Shown piece by piece: positions 47,643 to 57,811 of a DNA stretch of 64,000 nt; positions within the stretch are counted from its first letter, which is position 1; each line of letters opens with the position of its first letter. The notes beneath the pieces were generated by a model. The model had not been told where the DNA came from and did no database searches. It saw nothing but the letters and a program-made list of their open reading frames with translations. Source of the stretch: Rheinheimera maricola (GTDB taxonomy: Bacteria; Pseudomonadota; Gammaproteobacteria; Enterobacterales; Alteromonadaceae); assembly GCF_016918075.2 (NCBI RefSeq), contig NZ_JAERPS020000001.1, positions 1,054,001 through 1,118,000 on the forward strand, written 5' to 3'. A program made the translations under genes and the position numbers.

Positions 47643-48356
47643 ATGCAACGCTCTGCAATAAATTGTCAGGATTGTGGTTTTAGCCAGCTGTGTCTGCCGT
47701 TTTCGCTTAGTGATGCAGAAATGATTAAGCTGGACGATATTATTCAGCGTAAAAAACCACTGCACAAAGGCGATATGTTGTTTGAGTCAGGTACTGCGCA
47801 AAAGTCATTATTTGCTATTCGTACTGGCTCATTTAAAACCTTTACCCTTACCGACCTGGGCGAGCAGCAGATTACCGGTTTTCATCTACCAGGCGATATT
47901 GTCGGTTTTGATGGTTTAAGTAACCAGCTGCACCCTAGTTATGCAGAAGCACTTGAAACGGCCATGGTGTGTGAAATTCCGTTACCCAATCTGGAGGTTC
48001 TGCTTGACCAGCTGCCACGGCTTCGGCAACAGATAATGCGCTTGATGAGCCAGGATATTCAAGCAGATCAACAAATGATGTTGCTGCTTAACCGCAAAAC
48101 AGCAGAACAAAAATTAGCTACGTTTTTGTCGCAACTGGCACAGCGTTATGCCAGCCGGGGTTTTTCAGCGAGCGCGTTTCGACTAACAATGACCCGCAGT
48201 GACATTGGTAACTATTTGGGGTTGACGGTAGAAACCATTAGTCGCTTGTTAAGCAAGCTTGATAAAGAACAACTGATCCAGGTTGATGGCAAATTGATCA
48301 CGATTAAAGATAACACAGCCCTTTCAACACTGGCGGCGTTGACCGCGCATTGTTAA
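47643..48356 (+). CDS. fnr: Oxygen-sensing regulator FNR (EtrA)
   Basis: 237 residues. Cys8, Cys11, Cys17 and Cys110 match the four ligands of the oxygen-labile [4Fe-4S] cluster (E. coli 20, 23, 29 and 122). The recognition helix is [12 protein letters not shown] with Glu197, Ser200 and Arg201, which should bind TTGAT half-sites. It probably controls the ccoN operon upstream. Confidence 0.96.
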   Translation: MQRSAINCQDCGFSQLCLPFSLSDAEMIKLDDIIQRKKPLHKGDMLFESGTAQKSLFAIRTGSFKTFTLTDLGEQQITGFHLPGDIVGFDGLSNQLHPSYAEALETAMVCEIPLPNLEVLLDQLPRLRQQIMRLMSQDIQADQQMMLLLNRKTAEQKLATFLSQLAQRYASRGFSASAFRLTMTRSDIGNYLGLTVETISRLLSKLDKEQLIQVDGKLITIKDNTALSTLAALTAHC

Positions 48357-48502
48357 ACATTGCACGATAAATTCGCTAGTAACACAGCGACAGACAGCCC
48401 CGGAAAAACCGTCCCATCTTTGCGCTGGAGCAAAGCTCTAAGCTGCAATTTAAGCTAAGTTGACTACACTTAAAGCATAAGTTTAGTGTGGAGACGGCCA
48501 TG

Positions 48503-49432
48503 ACAACCTACAACAATATTTTAGTAGTCCTTGACCCAACCTTGGACCAGCAAAAAGCACTGAACCGTGCCATTGAACTCGCGCGGTTACAAGGCGGCAA
48601 ATTAACTGCATTTCTATCGGTATACGATTTTTCGTATGAGATGACTACAATGTTGTCCGGCGAAGAGCGCGAATCTATGCGTCAAGCCGTTATTAAAGAC
48701 CGTGAATTATGGATCAGTGATTACCTGGCTGCACCACGTGCAGGTGGTATTAATATTGACATCAAGGTGGTTTGGCATAATCGGCCATTTGAGGCCATCG
48801 TACTGGCTGTTTTAGAGCATAACTACGATTTAGTCATTAAAGGTACTCATGATCATGATGTACTTAAATCGATGATTTTCACCCCAACAGACTGGCATAT
48901 TCTGCGTAAGTGCCCCTGCCCTGTATTATTGGTCAAAGATCATGATTGGCCTAAAGGTGGCAATATTATCGCTGCGGTTAATGCCGGTAGCGAACAACAG
49001 CATCATCTGGAGTTAAACCAGCGCGTGGTCAACAAAGCGCAGCAAATGGCCACTATGCTAAGCGCCCAAACTCATCTGGTTAATGCTTATCCCGGAACAC
49101 CGGTCAATATCGCCATAGAAATACCAGAGTTTAACCCGCAGGAATACAACAGTACGATGATACATCATCATATTGATGCCGTGGTGAAGCTAGCTGCCCA
49201 GTTTGATATGTCCGCACAACATTATCATGTGCAGGAGGGTATGCCAGAAGATGTATTACCGGAATTGGCCAAACAGCTAGATGCAGAAATGGTGGTGATT
49301 GGCACCATCGGCCGTACCGGATTATCGGCTGCAATAATTGGTAACACGGCTGAGCATGTTATTGACCGGCTGGATTGTGATGTGTTGGCGGTAAAACCCG
49401 CAAATTTTGTTTGCCCGTTGCAGAAAGACTGA
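48503..49432 (+). CDS. uspE: Universal stress protein UspE
   Basis: 309 residues from the ATG at 48503, which follows GGAGACGG closely; the ATG at 48488 would lie before that signal. Two Usp domains in tandem: the first with NILVVLDPTLDQQKAL at the front and KGTHDHD; the second ends with the nucleotide-binding pattern IGTIGRTGLSAAIIGNTAE. It usually follows fnr. Confidence 0.93.
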   Translation, partial: TTYNNILVVLDPTLDQQKALNRAIELARLQGGKLTAFLSVYDFSYEMTTMLSGEERESMRQAVIKDRELWISDYLAAPRAGGINIDIKVVWHNRPFEAIVLAVLEHNYDLVIKGTHDHDVLKSMIFTPTDWHILRKCPCPVLLVKDHDWPKGGNIIAAVNAGSEQQHHLELNQRVVNKAQQMATMLSAQTHLVNAYPGTPVNIAIEIPEFNPQEYNSTMIHHHIDAVVKLAAQFDMSAQHYHVQEGMPEDVLPELAKQLDAEMVVIGTIGRTGLSAAIIGNTAEHVIDRLDCDVLAVKPANFVCPLQKD

Positions 49433-49521
49433 GTTTTAACTGATATTTAAACTGCAGCCTGCTTTGGTATTGGCGCACAGTTGGCTATAATGTGCGCCTT
49501 TTCATTCGGGTAGTAGTGGTT

Positions 49522-50460
49522 ATGACACACGCAGCGCAAGCAAAAGCACAATATAATCTCAACAAATTGCATAAACGCTTACGCAGAGGCGTAGGCCAGG
49601 CAATAGCTGATTTCAATATGATTGAACACGGCGATAAGATTATGGTGTGTCTGTCTGGTGGTAAAGACTCTTATACTATGCTGGATATTCTGCTTAATTT
49701 GCAGCAATCTGCCCCCATCAGTTTCAGCATTGTTGCGGTAAATCTGGACCAAAAACAACCCGGCTTTCCTGCCGACGTATTGCCGGCATACTTAAGCCGC
49801 ATTGGCGTCGATTTTCAAATTGTTACCGAAGACACCTACTCAATTGTGAAAGAAAAGGTCCCTGAAGGTAAAACCACCTGTTCACTGTGCTCACGACTAC
49901 GCCGGGGTATTTTATACCGCACAGCCAAAGAGTTGGGGGCAACAAAAATAGCCTTAGGCCACCACCGTGATGACATGCTTGAAACACTATTTTTAAATAT
50001 GTTTTACGGCGGCAAGATGAAATCAATGCCGCCGAAGCTGGTGAGCGACAATGGCGAGCATATCGTTATCCGGCCATTGGCGTATTGCAAAGAAAAAGAC
50101 ATTGAAAAGTACTCAATTGCCCGCGAGTTTCCAATTATCCCGTGCAACCTGTGCGGCTCGCAAGACGGCTTGCAGCGCCAGGTCGTAAAAGAAATGCTGC
50201 AAGACTGGGATAAACGCTTTCCAGGTAGAATTGAAACCATGTTTCAGGCCATGCAAAATATCGTACCATCGCACATGATCGACAAAGCACTGTTCGATTT
50301 TGCCAGCCTAAATAAAGATACGCCGCTTAGTGAGCGAGACACGGCCTTTGATAAAGAAGCCGTACCTAAGATACCGGTTGGATTTATTACTGATGAAGAC
50401 ACTGCTGAACAAGCGTCATTACAGCACAGCAGCACCATTCAAATTATGGCATTAAGCTAA
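49522..50460 (+). CDS. ttcA: tRNA 2-thiocytidine synthase TtcA
   Basis: 312 residues from the inner ATG. It thiolates C32 in some tRNAs. The PP-loop is SGGKDS (45-50); the Fe-S ligands are C120 and C123 (CSLC) and C208/C211 (CNLC). Conserved [18 protein letters not shown] segment. The start 10 codons upstream adds only a hydrophobic, unlikely extension. Confidence 0.96.
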   Translation: MTHAAQAKAQYNLNKLHKRLRRGVGQAIADFNMIEHGDKIMVCLSGGKDSYTMLDILLNLQQSAPISFSIVAVNLDQKQPGFPADVLPAYLSRIGVDFQIVTEDTYSIVKEKVPEGKTTCSLCSRLRRGILYRTAKELGATKIALGHHRDDMLETLFLNMFYGGKMKSMPPKLVSDNGEHIVIRPLAYCKEKDIEKYSIAREFPIIPCNLCGSQDGLQRQVVKEMLQDWDKRFPGRIETMFQAMQNIVPSHMIDKALFDFASLNKDTPLSERDTAFDKEAVPKIPVGFITDEDTAEQASLQHSSTIQIMALS

Positions 50461-50489
50461 TAGCCGTTGTTAAATGCGTAGCTACGGGC

Positions 50490-51137
50490 TTAGTTTGCGT
50501 TTACATCAATTAGCGGCAGCAAATAGATAGGCCGTTGCTGAAATAGCCAGCGGCTATCTTCTGTAAGTACAGTGTCGAGTCGGATGACACAGCGTTTGCC
50601 TTGACAGCTGGTGACTGCAGCTGTAGCACTGCTCAACGGCGGCATAGTTACATCATCAGCGAACTCAACAATGACACCGATGACGTCGGGTAACCAATAT
50701 TTACTCATGCCGGACATATCATCTAACAGTACGTCAAACTGGCTGCGGTAGTGTTGTAATTGGCTAAGCGTTAACTCAGTTGGTAAACGCATACGTGAAC
50801 GCAAGCGAAACTGCACCTGACAGCTTGCTGAATTGTCTGCTTGCAGCACCTGCAACACGGCATTGCTGTCTTTGAGGGCTTCGTCGTAAGGCAGGCTGAT
50901 CTCGCCATTACCGGCCATCTCTAAGCTAAGATCATGCCTGTCGCTTACCAGTTTAAGTTGATAAAACTGGCAAGGTAGCCCGGATTGCTGTTCGGTTAAC
51001 GCAAAGGCCAGCGTGATGTCGCTGTACTGTGGCTGCTGCAGCTTCTTCATCCGGCCATAAAAGCCGTTGTAGTTCAGTACTAAATCAGCCGACACCGGCG
51101 CAGCCAGCAGCAACGCCAGAGGCATCAAATAACGCAT
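50490..51137 (-). CDS. DUF2987 periplasmic protein
   Basis: 215 residues. Signal peptide MRYLMPLALLLAAPVSA, then LVLNYNGFYGRMKKL, the family opening. Three Cys (positions in LPCQF, ASCQV and SCQGKRC). It belongs to DUF2987, with unknown function. The gene begins one base after the Bax-like gene stops. Confidence 0.85.
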   Translation of the reverse strand: MRYLMPLALLLAAPVSADLVLNYNGFYGRMKKLQQPQYSDITLAFALTEQQSGLPCQFYQLKLVSDRHDLSLEMAGNGEISLPYDEALKDSNAVLQVLQADNSASCQVQFRLRSRMRLPTELTLSQLQHYRSQFDVLLDDMSGMSKYWLPDVIGVIVEFADDVTMPPLSSATAAVTSCQGKRCVIRLDTVLTEDSRWLFQQRPIYLLPLIDVNAN

Positions 51138-51138
51138 A

Positions 51139-52002
51139 TTATTCTTCCAGTAACTTACGGTTAAAGCGGATCATACTGCTTATTTCAGCAATGTAGTCTT
51201 CACCACGCTCTGAATACCCGCCCAGCCCCGCAGCCAGACTTTCACCGCGCACCGGCTTACCCTGAGTACGTATATTTGCGCGAATGGTTCTTAGCGTTTC
51301 ATAGGTATGAAAGGTATTGAGATTATAAAAATAGCTTTTAATACTCGCCGCAGGGTTGTCGAATTTGGCGACCTCATGGTTCTGCCCTTCTAAACGTGAA
51401 TTCGGGATCAGGCCACAGCCTTCGCGAAAACACCACTGGCCAAAAAAGTTATAGCCTTCTACGGCAAAACGACTGGTCCCCCATGCAGATTCATTCGCCG
51501 CTTGCATCAGCACTAAGCTATCCGGGATCACATCGACCCTTAGCAATAATTCTTCCAGCATGGCCTCATCAGTTTCGGCCACTTCCATGCGAAATTCATC
51601 GTATAAACTATATAGAAATGCGTACTCTTCCAGTGACATTCTCAGTTTCTTTTGTTTTTTCTCTAAAATGTCTAACAGTTGTTGGCGCAGAGAACGCAAA
51701 CGGGCATTTTCACGTTTTACATAAGGGCGCAGATAGTTGAAAAAAGCCCGTTTTTTTTCGGTAGTATTTTTGTAATCGTTAAAGTCTGGTAGAGAGACAA
51801 AAACTGGTGCCGGTTGGGTATATGCCAGGCGCTGCAGTACTTTTTTCTTATCCGCAGCGGTTAACGCTTCAAGCCTACTGGGCTTTTGCCACTCATCTAA
51901 CGAATCCAGTTGTTTTACCGGTTCAAGCTCAAGGAATGGGCTTAGTGCTGCCATTACAATTGATGACCAGACAGTAAAAAGCGTAATTTTTTTCAGTAAC
52001 AT
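51139..52002 (-). CDS. Bax-like glucosaminidase-domain protein
   Basis: 287 residues. An N-terminal membrane helix (4-22), a charged coiled-coil region (90-150), then the glucosaminidase domain with LMQAANESAWGTSRFA, containing the catalytic Glu, and GYNFFGQWCF. Ends with GLGGYSERGEDYIAEI. It probably cuts peptidoglycan in the periplasm. Confidence 0.9.
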   Translation of the reverse strand: MLLKKITLFTVWSSIVMAALSPFLELEPVKQLDSLDEWQKPSRLEALTAADKKKVLQRLAYTQPAPVFVSLPDFNDYKNTTEKKRAFFNYLRPYVKRENARLRSLRQQLLDILEKKQKKLRMSLEEYAFLYSLYDEFRMEVAETDEAMLEELLLRVDVIPDSLVLMQAANESAWGTSRFAVEGYNFFGQWCFREGCGLIPNSRLEGQNHEVAKFDNPAASIKSYFYNLNTFHTYETLRTIRANIRTQGKPVRGESLAAGLGGYSERGEDYIAEISSMIRFNRKLLEE

Positions 52003-52246
52003 CTATCACCTGTAAGCTACCTGTTTCACCCAGCTTATTTGCCAGGTCGGTAACCTGTTTGCTACACCAAGACGGGGGCATTTTACCTGCATCAACGCTT
52101 TTATACGATTAAAAACTGCTTTAACGGCTTTTTTTGCATAAAAGCCGGCTGTAACCATTGCAAAGGCGCAGCCGTTATGTGAAAACATAGGGCCACAGCA
52201 ATGTAGCTGTCTGGACGGTTAAAACGGAGAGATTAAGGTCGTTGTT

Positions 52247-53461
52247 ATGAAACCCATCGAGCGCTCAACAAAGTTAGACGGTGTCTGTTATGACATCCGC
52301 GGCCCTGTCGCCCAAGAAGCCAAACGCATGGAAGAAGAAGGTCATCGTATTCTTAAACTGAATATCGGTAACCCTGCGCCGTTTGGTTTTGAAGCACCAG
52401 ACGAAATTCTCAAGCACGTTATTCATCACCTGCCCACAGCCCAGGGCTATTCAGACTCGCAAGGCATTTATTCTGCCAGGGTTGCCGTGGCGCAGTATTA
52501 TCAGCAGCGTGGCATCTTAGGTGCTGACGCTGACGATGTTTACATTGGTAATGGTGTATCTGAGCTGATTTTGATGTCGCTGCAGGCGCTGTTAAACAAT
52601 GGTGATGAGGTGTTGGTGCCCTCCCCTGATTATCCGCTGTGGACAGCGGCAGTCAATTTAGCCGGTGGCAAAGCTTTGCATTACCGTTGTGATGAGCAAC
52701 AAGACTGGTATCCGGATCTGGCCGATATTAAAGCCAAAATCAGTAAAAAAACCAAAGCGATAGTGCTGATTAATCCGAATAACCCGACAGGCGCTGTGTA
52801 CGACAAAGCGTTTTTGATGGAGTTGTTAAAAATTGCCCGCGAACACCGTTTAGTGGTGTTAAGCGATGAAATATACGACAAAGTGCTGTACGACGGTACC
52901 GAGCATGTCAGCACCGCCTCTTTGGCAGACGATTTAATTATGCTGACCTTTGGTGGCTTGTCGAAGAATTACCGCATTGCAGGCTTTCGCGTTGGCTGGC
53001 TGTTTATCTCTGGCGCCAAGCACCTGGCCCGACACTACATTGAAGGTTTAAACGTATTGGCCTCAATGCGACTGTGTGCCAATGTGCCCTGCCAACATGC
53101 GGTACAAACAGCACTGGGTGGTTATCAGAGCATTAACGAATTAGTGGTACCGGGTGGTCGTCTTTACGAGCAAATGGATTTAGCCCATAAACTGGTCACG
53201 CAAATTGATGGTATCAGTTGCATGCGGCCCAAAGGTGCTATGTATTTATTCCCGAAAATTGACCGAAAAAAAATCCGCATTAAAGATGATGAGTTGTTTG
53301 TACTGGACTTTTTACGACAACATAAAGTGCTACTGGTGCATGGCCGCGCTTTTAACTGGCCTGAGCCGGATCACTTTCGTATCGTGTTCTTGCCCCACAA
53401 AGAGCAGCTAGAGTCCGCTATCGGCAAATTGGCGCAGTTTTTACCCGGCTACAGCCAATAA
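52247..53461 (+). CDS. alaA: Alanine aminotransferase AlaA
   Basis: 404 residues. PLP enzyme making alanine from pyruvate and glutamate. Seen are NPNNPTGAVYDKAFL, SDEIYDKVLYDG, and FGGLSKNYRIAGFRVGW with the PLP Lys in SKNYR. N-terminus PIERSTKLDGVCYDIRGPV is typical of AlaA. Normal length. Confidence 0.95.
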   Translation: MKPIERSTKLDGVCYDIRGPVAQEAKRMEEEGHRILKLNIGNPAPFGFEAPDEILKHVIHHLPTAQGYSDSQGIYSARVAVAQYYQQRGILGADADDVYIGNGVSELILMSLQALLNNGDEVLVPSPDYPLWTAAVNLAGGKALHYRCDEQQDWYPDLADIKAKISKKTKAIVLINPNNPTGAVYDKAFLMELLKIAREHRLVVLSDEIYDKVLYDGTEHVSTASLADDLIMLTFGGLSKNYRIAGFRVGWLFISGAKHLARHYIEGLNVLASMRLCANVPCQHAVQTALGGYQSINELVVPGGRLYEQMDLAHKLVTQIDGISCMRPKGAMYLFPKIDRKKIRIKDDELFVLDFLRQHKVLLVHGRAFNWPEPDHFRIVFLPHKEQLESAIGKLAQFLPGYSQ

Positions 53462-53474
53462 CTGCAACACAGCA

Positions 53475-53505
53475 AAGCCTGTCTAGTGGCTATCTCGACA
53501 GGCTT
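53475..53505 (+). terminator. Stem-loop between alaA and the cation transporter
   Basis: AAGCCTGTC and GACAGGCTT around a 13-base loop, 14 bases after alaA and over the end of the convergent gene. No T-run, so only a weak candidate. Confidence 0.4.
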
Positions 53506-54472
53506 CTCCACTTACTTCAAACTCCACCGTTGTATGGCTTAATTTATAAGGGCCTAACAATGTTGCGATCTGCTTTTTGTACGCCAACTGCTCGTTAAAA
53601 TTGGCCGGTGTGGCTATTTCAAGATGCATGGTTAATACGTGCTGCTCGCCATCGAGTGACCACAGATGCAGATGGTGAATACCTTTAACAAAATCCAGCT
53701 CGGCCAGCTGCACTCTGATTTGTTGCTGTAACGCAGGATCAGGTGTTACTTGTAAAAACAGTGCTAGTGTTTGCCGTAGGCTTTTTAGTACGTTGACTAC
53801 TATAAACAGCGTAAAAGCGATACATAACACCGGGTCGAGCCAGGCCCAGCCGGTAAAATGCATCAGAATAGCGCCTAGTAACACCGCCACCCAGCCCAAC
53901 ACATCTTCTAGTAGATGCTAGCTCAGCACTTTTTCGTTCTGCGTTTTACCGCCTCGTAAGCGCAGCACCGCAGCACCGTTTACTGCAATGCCGAGCAAAG
54001 CCAGTGCGAACATACCGCTGGTGTGCGGCAATTGTGGCTGCCATAAACGCGGTATGGCTTCAGACAACACCCAGGTCGACCCCAGCAATAAAATCAGCCC
54101 ACTGATTAATGCACTTAGCAACGACCAGCGCCGATAACCATAACTATAGCGCGCCGTCGGCTTCCTGCCCGCTACTTTACTGGCTATCCAGGCAAAGCCA
54201 ATTGCCAGACTATCGCCTAAATCATGAATGGCATCGGCAATAATGGCTACGCTGTTGGTGAGTATACCGCCAACAATCTCGACCCAGGCAAAACCAAAGT
54301 TAAGCCAGAAAGCCAGCGCTATATTGCTGCTTTCACTGTGATGCTGATGCCCATGATGGTGATGACTGTGATGACTGTGATGACTGTTAGTATGAGTATG
54401 CCGGCCATGTTGCGGCTCCGAGCCATGCTGTTGCGCGGCATCTTGCTGTTTATGTTGATGTGGCGCTGTCAT
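53483..54472 (-). pseudogene. Cation diffusion facilitator (ZitB/CzcD-like) with an in-frame TAG
   Basis: 329 codons without frame change. The His-rich front (HHSHHSHHHHGHQHH) and helices with ADAIHDLGDSLAIG (metal site HxxxD) are present, then NEKVLS is followed by TAG at 53918-53920. After it HLLEDVLGWVAVLLGAILMH, with the second metal site HxxxD, and the C-terminal domain continue. Relatives have a Trp here, so one base (TGG to TAG) explains the break. The result would lack half of the transporter. It may be a true mutation or an error in the sequence. Confidence 0.85.
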
Positions 54473-54624
54473 AAGTCAGTATTCCATATTTGCTGATAAC
54501 AGCATAAGAGTTATTCGAGCAAGCGACAATCAACGTCGGCTGTTTTCGCTGAACTTCTTGTTTCTATTGTCATAACACAGTAGTCTTGCTGCTAATTAAA
54601 TGGCCGTCCATACCGCTGATGTAA

Positions 54625-56025
54625 ATGATGAATGATACGTTTTCGTTGCAACTGGCTTTTGAGAGCCTGACTACACAGCTAGCCGCTGTGGTGTTTTACG
54701 CCTTTGATATTAACGGCGTAACTATACCTTTGGTGCTTATTTGGCTTATTAGTGGTGCGCTGGTATTCACCGGTTACTTGGGTTTTATTAACGTGCGTGG
54801 TTTTGGCCATGCCATAAGCTTGTTACGCGGTAATAAACGCAGCGGAGCCAAGGGGGAAATTACGCCGTTCCAAGCCTTGAGTACAGCCTTGTCAGGTACC
54901 GTTGGTACGGGCAATATTGCCGGGGTGGCCGTGGCTATAAGCTTAGGTGGCCCGGGAGCTACCTTTTGGATGATTATTGCCGGCGTGCTTGGCATGTCAA
55001 CCAAGTTTGTCGAATGTACCCTGGCCGTAAAATACCGCCAACTCAATGCCGACGGCACCGTATCTGGCGGGCCGATGTACTACATAAAAGCCGCGCTGGA
55101 TAAATTTAACCTGCCGTTGCTTGGTACTGTGCTAGCGATGGCGTTTTCAGTGTTTGTTATATTTGGATCAGCCGGTTTTGTGCATGTTAATCAGGGCTTT
55201 GTGCAGGTGCAAAGTGTTACCGGTTTTGATAACGCTTGGGTTTTTGGCGCAATTTATGCCTTGTTGGTTGGCGCGGTAATTATTGGTGGTTTAAAAAGTA
55301 TTGCCCGGGTAACCAGTAAGTTGGTGCCACTGATGTGCGGTATTTACCTGCTTGCCTCGTTGTTGGTAATAGCCAACCATTTTAGCGCTATACCCGCGGC
55401 ACTGTGGTTAATCGTGCAAGGCGCATTTACACCAGAAGCCGGATATGGTGGCTTTATTGGTGTTCTTATTCAGGGTTTTCGTCGTGCCGCCTATTCTAAT
55501 GAGGCGGGCATTGGCTCTTCTCCTATTGCCCATGCTGCAGCGCAGGTAAAAGACCCGGTTAGTCAGGGTTTTGTTGGCCTGTTAGAGCCCTTTATTGATA
55601 CGGTGGTTATTTGCACCATTACGGCACTGGTGATCATTTTAACCGGCGCTTATCAAACCCCCGGCTTGGATGGTGTGCAAATTACCTCTGGTGCTTTTGC
55701 GTCAGTATTTAGCTGGTTTCCATGGGTGCTGATGGTTGCGTTATTGCTGTTTGGTTTTTCTACGGTAATCAGCTGGTCGTATTATGGTTTAACCGGTTGG
55801 CGCTATCTGGTTGGCCAAAACCCGCGTTTTACACAGCTTTATAAAGTGTTTTTTTGTTTAATCGTGTCAATTGGCGCAGTACCCAATGTCATGGCTGTGT
55901 TTGATTTTATTGATTCGATGATCTTTTTAATGGCTGTACCGAACATATTGGCGCTTTATCTGCTTTTACCGGAAGTAAAAGCAGACCTTAACAACTATTG
56001 GCAACAAAGACAGCAGGCTAATTAA
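54625..56025 (+). CDS. Sodium:alanine (AGCS) symporter
   Basis: 466 residues, about 11 helices. AGCS family. Signature region ALSGTVGTGNIAGVAVAIS, then SGGPMYYIKAAL and AAYSNEAGIGSSPIAHAA. Takes up alanine or glycine with sodium. Either Met of the double ATG could start. Confidence 0.93.
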   Translation: MMNDTFSLQLAFESLTTQLAAVVFYAFDINGVTIPLVLIWLISGALVFTGYLGFINVRGFGHAISLLRGNKRSGAKGEITPFQALSTALSGTVGTGNIAGVAVAISLGGPGATFWMIIAGVLGMSTKFVECTLAVKYRQLNADGTVSGGPMYYIKAALDKFNLPLLGTVLAMAFSVFVIFGSAGFVHVNQGFVQVQSVTGFDNAWVFGAIYALLVGAVIIGGLKSIARVTSKLVPLMCGIYLLASLLVIANHFSAIPAALWLIVQGAFTPEAGYGGFIGVLIQGFRRAAYSNEAGIGSSPIAHAAAQVKDPVSQGFVGLLEPFIDTVVICTITALVIILTGAYQTPGLDGVQITSGAFASVFSWFPWVLMVALLLFGFSTVISWSYYGLTGWRYLVGQNPRFTQLYKVFFCLIVSIGAVPNVMAVFDFIDSMIFLMAVPNILALYLLLPEVKADLNNYWQQRQQAN

Positions 56026-56330
56026 GCCGCCTGCTCTACCGCTGCTATTTTTGCTTTTGAAGGTTTATCTGGCACTGTGCTTTTTTCTGGTTTGGCTGCG
56101 GCCTTTTTAGCCCCTAAGGCTACCAGCAAGTCGTCCTTATGCTGTGCCAGATATAACGCCAACGCTTCGGTTTGCGTTTCGTCAGTTATCAGGTTAGTGC
56201 CTGCTAAAAAACGGGACAGCTCATCGGCTGTATCGAGCATTTTGTCATAGGCGTCAGCCTCGGCCTTAGAGGTAAAAGTCATCTTTTCAGCTCCGTTACG
56301 TTCTACTACATACTTGATAATCACAGCCAT
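56022..56330 (-). CDS. yebG: SOS-inducible protein YebG
   Basis: 102 residues. MAVIIKYVVERNGAEKMTFTSKAEADAYDKMLD is clearly YebG-like; the end is Lys/Ala-rich (KKAAAKPEKSTVPDKPSKAK). Function unclear, but it is a DNA damage-inducible gene. The LexA box upstream supports this. The stop overlaps the convergent symporter gene by a few bases. Confidence 0.92.
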   Translation of the reverse strand: MAVIIKYVVERNGAEKMTFTSKAEADAYDKMLDTADELSRFLAGTNLITDETQTEALALYLAQHKDDLLVALGAKKAAAKPEKSTVPDKPSKAKIAAVEQAA

Positions 56331-56353
56331 GGTGGTTCCCCCTGATTAAGTTA

Positions 56354-56369
56354 CTGTTATTTTATACAG
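56354..56369 (-). promoter_or_regulatory. LexA box of yebG
   Basis: CTGT-TATTTTAT-ACAG, a perfect CTGT-N8-ACAG with flanking TA, 24 bases upstream of the yebG start. It should repress yebG until DNA damage. Confidence 0.85.
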
Positions 56370-56503
56370 TATAAGAACGGTGCTGTCTAACCTTTTTATT
56401 GTCGACGTTGTGTACTCGAAGTTTGCGGCCATTTAACGTACTATAAGCCTACGTTATACCACAGCATTACTGTTAGTACTGGGCTGAATTAACAAGGAAT
56501 ATC

Positions 56504-57787
56504 ATGCCATCTTCTGTTTGGTCTGAGCGTCACTCCGGCGCCGCTAGTACAAGACCCGGTGATCAACGTTCTCCGTGGCAGCGCGATCGGGCGCGCATTC
56601 TACACTCCGCTGCATTTCGGCGTTTGCAGGCTAAAACTCAAATCCTCGGCATTGGCCAGAATGACTTCTACCGTACCCGGCTGACGCATTCGCTGGAAGC
56701 TGCTCAGATTGGCACCGGTTTAGTTAGCCAATTGCGCAGCAAGGTACAGGGCGAGTTGCTGGACATGCTGCCGCAAGATGCCCTGATGGAAGCACTGTGT
56801 CTGGCACACGATATAGGCCACCCACCGTTTGGCCATGGTGGTGAAACCGCGCTGAACTACAAAATGCTGCACGCCGGTGGTTTTGAAGGAAACGGCCAAA
56901 CGCTGCGGATTGTCGCCAAGCTTGAGCCTTATACCCAGCAACACGGTATGGATTTGTCTCGGCGTACCCTGTTGGGCTTACTAAAATATCCGGTGTTACA
57001 GCCAGATTTACAGCACGAACAGCTAATGGCACAAAACCCACTAAATTTGACGCCGTGGAAACCCGCGAAAGCCATTTTCGCAGCTGATGCAGATATTCTT
57101 AGCTGGATATTGGCACCGTTAAATAGCGCAGATCGCAGCCTGTTTCAAAGCACCGAGCATTTGGCCGCATCGCCCTATCTTAAGTCACGCTATAAATCGC
57201 TTGATGCCTCTATTATGGAATTGGCCGATGATATTGCCTACGGCGTACACGACCTTGAGGATGCCATCGTGCTGGGTAATATAAGCGAAGCACAGTGGAT
57301 GCAGTACAGCGACTGGAGTACGTTGCCAGCAGATTTTCAGCAACAAATGCAGCGTATCGGCACGGCGCTGTTTAGCAATCAACATCATTTGCGTAAGGAT
57401 GCAATAGGCTCGCTGGTTAACTTGCTAATAAGCTCGGTAACACTGGCCGAGGTGCTGCCACAGGCAGTAGAGCCGCTTATACGTTATAACGCGTTACTGG
57501 CCGATGCGCCGCAAGCTATTTTGCATTGCCTAAAACAGCTGGTGTACCGCTGTGTTATTTCTAGGCCAGACATTCAACAGTCGCGCTTTCGCTGTCAAAA
57601 CATGTTGATGGCACTGTTCGATGCGTTTAGCTCCGATCCTTCCCGCTTGCTACCGGCCAATACCCAACAACGCTGGCAACTGGCTGCCGATGAACTTAAA
57701 ACGCGGGTAATTTGTGACTATATCTCCGGCATGACCGACGATTACGCTGAGCATATGTATCGCCGGCTGTATGCCAGCGCTGTGTAA
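56504..57787 (+). CDS. dGTP triphosphohydrolase-like protein
   Basis: 427 residues, HD domain. RLTHSLEAAQIG, HDIGHPPFGHGGETALN (HD motif) and MELADDIAYGVHDLEDAI provide the metal ligands. Family releases tripolyphosphate from dNTPs; the members of this length are called dGTPase-like. Can contribute to phage resistance in some bacteria, but here it looks like housekeeping. Confidence 0.92.
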   Translation: MPSSVWSERHSGAASTRPGDQRSPWQRDRARILHSAAFRRLQAKTQILGIGQNDFYRTRLTHSLEAAQIGTGLVSQLRSKVQGELLDMLPQDALMEALCLAHDIGHPPFGHGGETALNYKMLHAGGFEGNGQTLRIVAKLEPYTQQHGMDLSRRTLLGLLKYPVLQPDLQHEQLMAQNPLNLTPWKPAKAIFAADADILSWILAPLNSADRSLFQSTEHLAASPYLKSRYKSLDASIMELADDIAYGVHDLEDAIVLGNISEAQWMQYSDWSTLPADFQQQMQRIGTALFSNQHHLRKDAIGSLVNLLISSVTLAEVLPQAVEPLIRYNALLADAPQAILHCLKQLVYRCVISRPDIQQSRFRCQNMLMALFDAFSSDPSRLLPANTQQRWQLAADELKTRVICDYISGMTDDYAEHMYRRLYASAV

Positions 57788-57811
57788 TAAAGACATGAGC
57801 ACAGCTACAAT

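Noticed and set aside
52006..52188. 60-codon frame between the Bax-like gene and alaA
   Set aside because: No start signal, no family, and it occupies the promoter region.
54348..54390. Tandem repeat GATGACTGT as a regulatory or CRISPR-like array
   Set aside because: It encodes the His-rich metal-binding front of the cation transporter.
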